Assembly (NCBI GenBank): GCA_017502865.1
Contig: JAFVUD010000005.1
Coordinates: forward strand, 80,007 to 144,006
Reading direction: 5' to 3'
DNA length: 64,000 nt
From: Alphaproteobacteria bacterium
GTDB lineage: Bacteria; Pseudomonadota; Alphaproteobacteria; Rs-D84
Shown here: piece by piece, positions 57,991-64,000 of the stretch
How positions within the stretch are numbered: the first letter of the stretch is position 1
Layout: the number at the start of each line of letters is the position of its first letter
Translations under genes and position numbers: made by a program
The notes under the pieces: model-generated
What the model was told of the DNA's origin: nothing
Databases searched by the model: none
Seen by the model: only the letters and a program-made list of their open reading frames with translations

Positions 57991-60618
57991 ATGAAGAAAA
58001 TTCTGGTTTTTGTACTGTCTGCAGTTATGGGTATCGGCACGTCCGATGCGGCTGTTCGTGATGGAAATGCCGCCATTCGGGCCAAAGGCGACACAACCCA
58101 ACCAACCCAGCAACGCATTTCAACTACATCTAAGTCAGATAAAAATACCGCCCGCACAACCGCACTGGTTCCACGCAACACATCATCAAACCGGGGTACC
58201 ACTGCACGTGCAACAAATGCAACGAAATCAAACCGTGGCACCACAGCCCGCACCGCAACAAACACGGTAACCCGTACTGCAAACCAAACATCGGTCCCAC
58301 GTTCAACCATTGCCCGTGCCACCGACACTGACCCAACCGTTCCACAAACACGCACAGGTGCAGAATACGAACGTTGCAAAACCGCATACTTTACCTGCAT
58401 GGACCAGTTCTGCACATTAAAGAACGATGATTATCGCCGCTGTTCCTGTAACGACCGTGTTTTTGAACTGACCGAAATCCGTGATGTTATGACCCAGGCT
58501 GGCGAAAAATTAACTGTATTCACAGAAAACCTGGACATAATTGGCATGACCGCCGCCCAGGCGACCGCCATGATTACCGCATCCGAAGGTGAAAACGCAT
58601 TAACCGCCGACACATCTGCATCCAAGGCTTTATTACAAGCCATCATGAATTCTATCCGTGGCGAAGATTCCACCGTTGGGGGCAAATTTACAGACCTGAA
58701 CAGCATCAATATTTCTTTCGACAGTGCAAACGCATTTGGCAATGCGGATTCCGGCCAAATCATTGCCAGTTATAATGGCAAAAACCTGTACAATGCCGTA
58801 TATCCACAATGCCGCGAAGCCGTCCGTGCCGATTGCAACGACGCATCACTGCAACGTGCAATTACTGCATACCTGATGGCAATTGAACAAGATTGCAACA
58901 CCGTTCAAACCGCCATCCAGGAAAATCAAAAGAAAATGAAATCTGCCGTGCGTGAAGGCAACGCCATGCTGGACCTGGCCCGTATCGAAAATCGCCAAAA
59001 ACATAATTCATACGATGTTACAACATGCTTGGCCAACGTAGAATCCGCAATCCTTAGCGAAGAAGTATGTGGCAAAAATTACCACAAATGCCTGGACAAC
59101 GGCGAATTTATTGATGTCACAACCGGTGCACCAATCGCAGGGGTTGCTAACTTCTATAAACTGGAAGAAATGCTGTCATTTTCATCTGGCATTGATGCAT
59201 CTGAACAGAAATTATCAAAAATCAACCGCAACCGCCAATTTGTTGCCAATTTCGAAAGCAAAACAAAAAAATTCGCAGAACCCGTCCTGGATAAATGTGT
59301 CGAAGATGCAGATTTAGTCTGGGCCGAATACCTGGACAAAGCATTGCTAGACATTTACTATGCCCAACGTGCCAAGGTTGCAGAAATCAAACAGGGTTGC
59401 TTTGATTTTGTATCGAACTGCTATGTCAACAGTGACGACGCATTAACCGATGCTATGAAGAACCTGTTGGGCGACAGTGCTATTTCCGTCACCCCATCAA
59501 AAATCGTGTTAAATACACAAATGTGCAATGATTACGTCCAATCATGCAACAATATGTTCGATGGGGACATCATAGCCCAGTATATCCAAGAACGTGAACA
59601 AACCGATATTCTGGCATCTTGCCGTGCAGTGGTAAAACAATGCTTTGATAAATTTGGTGGCACCGGCTATGAAAACTTCTATTATCCATACAGTGGCCTG
59701 TTTATCCCAGACACAGAAAGTGCACCAGAATGGTTCACACTGTATGAAATCGTGGCCGACCCAGACGTCACAGATGCCCCAACCGAATTCTTTGTCCGTG
59801 AAGGAATCGACGGCCATGTACGTTATAAATCCGCCTGTGCCAAGCAGTTGGCAACCATAGATGCCTGCAATTCCCCAGAAATGATAGAGCAGGCATTCGG
59901 CGGCCTTGATCAAATGTACGTTATAGCACCAGAAACCGATTCAACAACCGACAACAGCAGTGGACAAACAACCGCCGCCGACAGCATTACATACCAGTAT
60001 GTAGGGGCAGAAACCGACAACGAGGGCAATGTTGCTGTGATAAAATATGGTCTGCAACAAAAACAGAACAATACAACCATGTTGTCACATCGCAATCTGC
60101 GCCCAACAGGGGTCGCCACAGAAATTTACAACCAGGTTATTGACATTCTGGCTACCCAGTGCACCAACTTGCAGGGTCGCTTTATTGAAACCCAGCAAAT
60201 CAAAGCCTCGCAATACCAAAGCGATGATTATTGTTTAAAAACTGGCACCGACCAAACATTGGTGGACACATACGGCATCGGCGAAGGAGAAAACATGTGC
60301 CCACGTGACTATAAATTGGACGTAGATACAAAATCTTGGGGTGCATGTCTGTGTTGGGAAAATGGCGGCCGCCGCAGCAAATGGGGCCAATCCCCAAAAT
60401 GTGTCGCAGCCTTGCCAACTACTACCGATGCAAACGATGCTGTTTGCTCTACAATCGGCGATGTTAGCCTGGAGACACCAAATGCAACCAGTACTGCAAA
60501 ATGGTGCACACAAACCATTTTATCCTCTGATCAGCAGGTATGCCCACTTGGCTCTTCCAGTACTGCAAACTGTAATACCAACATCAGCGAATTGGTCCCT
60601 GCTGGAAACAAGAAATAA
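57991..60618 (+). CDS. large exported Cys-rich protein, paralogue of the 11856-14282 protein
   Basis: 875 residues from the ATG at 57991, chosen for the signal peptide MKKILVFVLSAVMGIGTSDA; a longer frame adds 19 residues without one. About 110 residues of Thr/Arg/Asn-rich low complexity with near repeats (SNRGTTARATN and SNRGTTARTAT) follow, then a mostly helical Cys-containing body with YFTCMDQFC, YRRCSCNDR, CGKNYHKCLD, FDFVSNCYVN, CNDYVQSCNN, and a C-terminal Cys domain (WGACLCWENGG). The blocks match the 808-residue protein at 11856. Periplasmic or surface location inferred. No known domain. Confidence 0.8.
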   Translation: MKKILVFVLSAVMGIGTSDAAVRDGNAAIRAKGDTTQPTQQRISTTSKSDKNTARTTALVPRNTSSNRGTTARATNATKSNRGTTARTATNTVTRTANQTSVPRSTIARATDTDPTVPQTRTGAEYERCKTAYFTCMDQFCTLKNDDYRRCSCNDRVFELTEIRDVMTQAGEKLTVFTENLDIIGMTAAQATAMITASEGENALTADTSASKALLQAIMNSIRGEDSTVGGKFTDLNSINISFDSANAFGNADSGQIIASYNGKNLYNAVYPQCREAVRADCNDASLQRAITAYLMAIEQDCNTVQTAIQENQKKMKSAVREGNAMLDLARIENRQKHNSYDVTTCLANVESAILSEEVCGKNYHKCLDNGEFIDVTTGAPIAGVANFYKLEEMLSFSSGIDASEQKLSKINRNRQFVANFESKTKKFAEPVLDKCVEDADLVWAEYLDKALLDIYYAQRAKVAEIKQGCFDFVSNCYVNSDDALTDAMKNLLGDSAISVTPSKIVLNTQMCNDYVQSCNNMFDGDIIAQYIQEREQTDILASCRAVVKQCFDKFGGTGYENFYYPYSGLFIPDTESAPEWFTLYEIVADPDVTDAPTEFFVREGIDGHVRYKSACAKQLATIDACNSPEMIEQAFGGLDQMYVIAPETDSTTDNSSGQTTAADSITYQYVGAETDNEGNVAVIKYGLQQKQNNTTMLSHRNLRPTGVATEIYNQVIDILATQCTNLQGRFIETQQIKASQYQSDDYCLKTGTDQTLVDTYGIGEGENMCPRDYKLDVDTKSWGACLCWENGGRRSKWGQSPKCVAALPTTTDANDAVCSTIGDVSLETPNATSTAKWCTQTILSSDQQVCPLGSSSTANCNTNISELVPAGNKK

Positions 60619-60642
60619 TACAACCGCCCACGACAAATAAGA

Positions 60643-60664
60643 AACACCGCAAATGCGGTGTTTT
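60643..60664. terminator. terminator between the 57991 gene and lpxB
   Basis: AACACCGC (60643-60650), AAAT, GCGGTGTT (60655-60662), then TTAC. Convergent genes on both sides. Confidence 0.75.
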
Positions 60665-60683
60665 ACTTTTCACATAACAGAAA

Positions 60684-61841
60684 TTATTTTTTCACAGCCC
60701 GAATCCCGTCCGCAATCAACGCACTGGGGACACCGTCTGGTTTTCGCCACAGTTTATCTGCTTCTTTTAACGATTTAACCATCTTTTCACGCACAGACGG
60801 TATCGTCAACTGACCAAACGCATCTAATACATTTTCTGCCGTGGCAGCCGGCCCCAAAAATTCAGGATAAACCCCACGATTTAACAGGATATTAACCAAT
60901 GACACCCATTTAACACGTATCATCTGGCGAACCAGCCACGTTGTTATCGGGTTCATTTGATACACAACGATTGTTGGAATATGCATCATTGCCAATTCCG
61001 CAGAAACCGTACCACTGGCCACAATTGCGACATATGTTTTTGCATAAATATCATAACGTTGCCCCGCCGGCACCAGTTCTGGTTTGACTTCCCATCTGGA
61101 AACCTGGTCACGCACATAATCTACCGTCGTTTCAACTGTTGGAATTACGAATTTATATCCCAAAAATCCATTTCTGTGCAACTGTTCCACAACATCACGG
61201 AAAATCGGCAACAAACGTTTGACTTCTGACATACGGCTGCCCGGGACCAACGTGATTATTTTTTCTTCTGTTTCTTTCTTGGGTGCCTTGTATTTACCAA
61301 TTATACCATCTGCAATTGGATGCCCAACTGCGACCGTATCCAATCCGTATTTAGTGAAATAGGGGATTTCAAAGTCAAAAAACGCATACAGTTTATCAAA
61401 CGATTTAGCGTACTTTTTTGCACGTCCCGGCCGCCATGCCCAAACCTGGGGGGCAACAACATGATGGAACTGCAGTCCTGCTTTAATCAATTCCTGGCCA
61501 TCGGGACGCTTGCGAATTTGTTTAATAACACTTTTAACAAATCCTGGGGCATCAATACTGACCACGACATCAGGTTTTGCGGCGATAATCGCATCAACCG
61601 CTTGCCGTATACGCTGTATCAGTGTTCGTGCATGTGCCAACACCTCTACCGCACCCATAACCGCCAAATCAGCCATTGGGAATAATGAATTCAGTCCTGC
61701 CGCAATCATATTTTCGCCACCAATGCCGATGAATTCTGCATCTGGCATTTGCGACATAATACGTGCCCCTAAAACATCGCCGGACACTTCGCCGGCGACA
61801 ATAAATACTTTTAAATCTTTTTCTTGTGGTTTAGTCTGCAT
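60684..61841 (-). CDS. lpxB: lipid-A-disaccharide synthase
   Basis: 385 residues. KVFIVAGEVSGDVLGARIMS is the N-terminal signature, FHHVVAPQVWAWRPGRAKKY and ITLVPGSRMSEVKRLLPIF the substrate and UDP-binding blocks of glycosyltransferase family 19. It joins two acylated glucosamines in lipid A synthesis at the inner membrane. The ATG at 61841 lies inside the end of lpxA (11-base overlap), so the two are translationally coupled. A longer frame into lpxA is rejected. Confidence 0.96.
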   Translation of the reverse strand: MQTKPQEKDLKVFIVAGEVSGDVLGARIMSQMPDAEFIGIGGENMIAAGLNSLFPMADLAVMGAVEVLAHARTLIQRIRQAVDAIIAAKPDVVVSIDAPGFVKSVIKQIRKRPDGQELIKAGLQFHHVVAPQVWAWRPGRAKKYAKSFDKLYAFFDFEIPYFTKYGLDTVAVGHPIADGIIGKYKAPKKETEEKIITLVPGSRMSEVKRLLPIFRDVVEQLHRNGFLGYKFVIPTVETTVDYVRDQVSRWEVKPELVPAGQRYDIYAKTYVAIVASGTVSAELAMMHIPTIVVYQMNPITTWLVRQMIRVKWVSLVNILLNRGVYPEFLGPAATAENVLDAFGQLTIPSVREKMVKSLKEADKLWRKPDGVPSALIADGIRAVKK

Positions 61842-62628
61842 TTTTAGATGTTCCAATACCACGCTTTGAACGGTTTTCAATAAAATCAATTGCGTCCATC
61901 GCATATTTATTATTTTTTACTTCCTTGCGAACCTTGGCCAGACGTTCTGATGCTGTACCTTCGCCACCACGGAACACTGCACTGTACACAGAATGAATCG
62001 CATGCATATCTTCGTTTGTGAACCCATGACGCATCAAACCAACACGGTTAATAGTACGATATACTGCACGATTACCATCATAAATTGCATATGGCAAAAC
62101 ATCATTACCAACACCCGACATACCGCCAATAAACGCATTACGACCAATACGTGCAAATTGCAACACCATTGTACCGCCTGACAAAATTGCAAAATCTTCA
62201 ATTTCTACGTGACCTGCAACCTGAACCAGGTTCGACATAACAACACTATTGCCAACCTTGCAGTCATGACCAACGTGGGCATTTACCATAATTTGACAGT
62301 CATCACCAATCACCGTCCCATCAGATGCCGGTGTTCCCGAATGAATTGTTGCATATTCACGAATTTTACAACGTTTTCCAATACGCAACCCTGTCATGGT
62401 CGCTTCGTCCTGCCATTTTAAATCCTGGCTCATAACGCCCAGAACTGCGAACGGATAAACAATAGAATCATCACCAATGGATGTTTTTCCATCAATAACA
62501 ACATGTGAAACCAATTCCACACGGTCGCCCAAAACCACATTTGGCCCCACAACACAGTATGGACCAATTTTACAATCTGCGCCCAACTTGGCACCGTCGT
62601 GAATAATTGCTGTTGGATGTATCGCCAT
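61831..62628 (-). CDS. lpxA: UDP-N-acetylglucosamine O-acyltransferase
   Basis: 265 residues. Left-handed beta helix of hexapeptide repeats from MAIHPTAIIHDGAKLGADCK, with the catalytic His region in VNAHVGHDCKVGNSVV and the usual helical C-terminal domain. It adds the first acyl chain to UDP-GlcNAc in lipid A synthesis. lpxD and fabZ, often adjacent, are not here. It overlaps lpxB. Confidence 0.97.
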   Translation of the reverse strand: MAIHPTAIIHDGAKLGADCKIGPYCVVGPNVVLGDRVELVSHVVIDGKTSIGDDSIVYPFAVLGVMSQDLKWQDEATMTGLRIGKRCKIREYATIHSGTPASDGTVIGDDCQIMVNAHVGHDCKVGNSVVMSNLVQVAGHVEIEDFAILSGGTMVLQFARIGRNAFIGGMSGVGNDVLPYAIYDGNRAVYRTINRVGLMRHGFTNEDMHAIHSVYSAVFRGGEGTASERLAKVRKEVKNNKYAMDAIDFIENRSKRGIGTSKNAD

Positions 62629-62714
62629 AATATACTTCTTTTATTTTTTGTTATTATTCTGCAAAAAATAATACATTATAACGATTTTGATTGGTATTAA
62701 ATAAATATAACCAA

Positions 62715-63722
62715 TTATAACAAGAATCTTGTCTTACGCCAGAATCCGCCGTTTGATGCATTTAGCCATCCCACGACCCCCAATGCAGTAATCGCCGGCA
62801 TCGTTGTTATCACCCCGAACATGACCAGCATACCTGCAAACATGTACCACCCCAAATCTTCTGGCACAGAATCCGCATGCCATACCGACATTGCAAACAA
62901 AATCAACACTGCGGCCAATCCACCCAAAAATACCGGCACAGATTCTGTCATAGCAAACAACACCATTGCCAAGGCCACTATAAACCGCACCATCCATTTC
63001 AGTTTAATAAACGCACTGCGATGAATTCGTCCACATGGCTTAACATTATACAACACCACCACCGCCATCGCAAAGATGCCCAATCCCATCAACGAAATCA
63101 AATGCAGTGGCGACAAATCACCCAACTGACCAAAACGGAAAAATTCAGGCTGCATCAACATTGCGGTCGCAACCATCATCATTATCAGCACTGTTCCTGC
63201 AATTGGCCGCATGGCTGCACGTCCCGCACGCCCCATGAATACCCCGGCCACGAACGCACCAATCTGCAAAATTGGTCCCCACCAGGCATGCAAATCACTG
63301 CCCCCCAGCATCGCCAACCACGCAAACATGCACAAAACTGCCACCGTCTTCTTGCTGCGATTCAATTCTTTAAACCGGGGCAGGGCAAATTCACGCAAAT
63401 GTGATCCAACAAACAAAGATGTCAAAAATACAATCGCCGCTGTCATAAATGGCAATACAGATACACCATCACGCAAAACCGCATAATTACCACCAAACAA
63501 CACAACCCACAGCAAAGTCAAAACCGCCACAGCCAATCCACTGCGTGAAACAAAGTTGTCTTTGGTCCAACCAAACCGTGCCAAGAAATCATTACCATAA
63601 AATGCCGCCAACCCAAACAAAGGCAACGACAACAACGCCACCCACATAAACCCAGGGGTCGCCAACGCCGCATTATTAAACGCACTTACTGCACTTTGAA
63701 CTACTACAACATCTTCAAACAT
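62715..63722 (-). CDS. polytopic membrane protein of unknown family
   Basis: 335 residues with about nine or ten hydrophobic segments (for example FMWVALLSLPLFGLAAF, GLAVAVLTLLWVVLFGG, TVLIMMMVATAMLMQ, VRFIVALAMVLFAM) and short, weakly charged loops. AAAGG precedes the ATG. No transporter motif can be recognised. It lies 86 bases upstream of lpxA on the same strand and may be cotranscribed with it. Divergent from the trmN-like gene. Confidence 0.7.
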   Translation of the reverse strand: MFEDVVVVQSAVSAFNNAALATPGFMWVALLSLPLFGLAAFYGNDFLARFGWTKDNFVSRSGLAVAVLTLLWVVLFGGNYAVLRDGVSVLPFMTAAIVFLTSLFVGSHLREFALPRFKELNRSKKTVAVLCMFAWLAMLGGSDLHAWWGPILQIGAFVAGVFMGRAGRAAMRPIAGTVLIMMMVATAMLMQPEFFRFGQLGDLSPLHLISLMGLGIFAMAVVVLYNVKPCGRIHRSAFIKLKWMVRFIVALAMVLFAMTESVPVFLGGLAAVLILFAMSVWHADSVPEDLGWYMFAGMLVMFGVITTMPAITALGVVGWLNASNGGFWRKTRFLL

Positions 63723-63726
63723 AGAC

Positions 63727-63754
63727 TTGCCTTTTGATTTTGTTGAATTATTAT
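63727..63754 (+). promoter_or_regulatory. promoter of the trmN-like gene, leaderless type
   Basis: TTGCCT (63727-63732), 16 bases, TATTAT (63749-63754), six bases, ATG. No room for a leader. Confidence 0.55.
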
Positions 63755-63760
63755 ATAGGT

Positions 63761-64000
63761 ATGACCGAAAAACAAGAAATTTTTACCCTGGTTGGCGGCC
63801 GCGTCAAGATGCACCGTGGCCACTATAACCCAACATCCGATGCGGTATGGCTGGCTGCATTTGCACCAACCGCCAACGCAAAAACCGTTCTGGACGTCGG
63901 TATTGGAACCGGCGGGGTATCATTGTGCATGCTGGCCCACAACCCAGATTTAACAATAACTGGATTAGACACATCACAACAAATGCTAGCCGCATGTGAA
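63761..64000 (+). CDS. TrmN6-like SAM-dependent methyltransferase, 3' end cut off
   Basis: The first 80 residues are visible. GGRVKMHRGHYNPTSDAVWL is the N-terminal block of the tRNA1(Val) A37 N6-methyltransferase family (COG4123), and VLDVGIGTGGVSLCML is the SAM-binding loop. The catalytic NPPY lies beyond the window edge. It would methylate A37 of a tRNA. A leaderless start is suggested by the promoter position. Confidence 0.82.
   Translation, partial: MTEKQEIFTLVGGRVKMHRGHYNPTSDAVWLAAFAPTANAKTVLDVGIGTGGVSLCMLAHNPDLTITGLDTSQQMLAACE

Overview
The window is a dense, mostly ordinary chromosomal stretch from an alphaproteobacterium. The taxon call rests on a GcrA cell-cycle regulator (49063-49668), an alphaproteobacterial-type Xre regulator (9824-10237), a ruvB/ybgC/tolQRA block, LpxA/LpxB lipid A synthesis, an EnvZ/OmpR-like pair and a compact CpaA-type prepilin peptidase. 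The many Cys-rich or Ser/Thr-rich exported proteins of unknown family suggest an uncultured, possibly gut-associated, lineage. That last point is inference. No insertion sequence, prophage, integrase or CRISPR array is visible, and gene starts commonly carry G-run ribosome binding sites (AGGGGA type).

Layout. 1-3.8 kb: partial radical SAM gene, LysM membrane protein, a divergent 6-phosphofructokinase and an unknown HTH protein. 3.8-10.3 kb: dnaK, rplY, an exported protein, rsmD/tadA back to back, gpmI and an Xre regulator. 10.3-22.5 kb, minus strand: two large Cys-rich exported proteins, two small unknown proteins, rsmH, dnaE, secA. 22.7-28.8 kb: a small unknown protein, RNase P RNA, a DUF2817 peptidase, then tolA-tolR-tolQ-ybgC-HD-ruvB-hydrolase read as one minus-strand operon. 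28.9-33.7 kb: an exported protein, a two-component pair and argS. 33.7-35.6 kb: a repeat-rich exported protein with a small partner. 35.7-43.3 kb: rplM-rpsI, tig, thyA, an unknown gene, rpsA with a structured leader, adk and an exported M23 peptidase. 43.3-50.2 kb: corA, a tRNA, small and Cys-rich proteins, acpS, a large bitopic protein, gcrA, prepilin peptidase. 50.2-56 kb: a translationally coupled operon of exported unknown proteins ending in a GH108-like muramidase. 56-57.3 kb: tandem paralogues with an FHGSP motif. 57.4-57.8 kb: four tRNA genes. 58-60.6 kb: a second copy of the large Cys-rich exported family. 60.7-64 kb: lpxB, lpxA, a polytopic membrane protein and a partial trmN-like methyltransferase.

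How the genes fit together. The housekeeping part covers translation (S1, S9, L13, L25, ArgS, five tRNAs, TadA, RsmD, RsmH, RNase P RNA), replication and repair (DnaE, RuvB, ThyA), folding and export (DnaK, trigger factor, SecA), glycolysis (Pfk, GpmI) and the Gram-negative envelope (LpxA, LpxB, TolQRA, AcpS). The accessory interest is in envelope or exported proteins with no recognised family. Three of them (42282, 50241, 54385) share one module of about 50-80 residues, two of these being attached to peptidoglycan hydrolases. Two others (11856-14282 and 57991-60618) are distant paralogues, and two more (6593, 35346) share a C-terminal module. A small RNA-like hairpin with a GAA/GAA internal loop and CUUG apex occurs in the rpsA leader and beside two tRNA genes.
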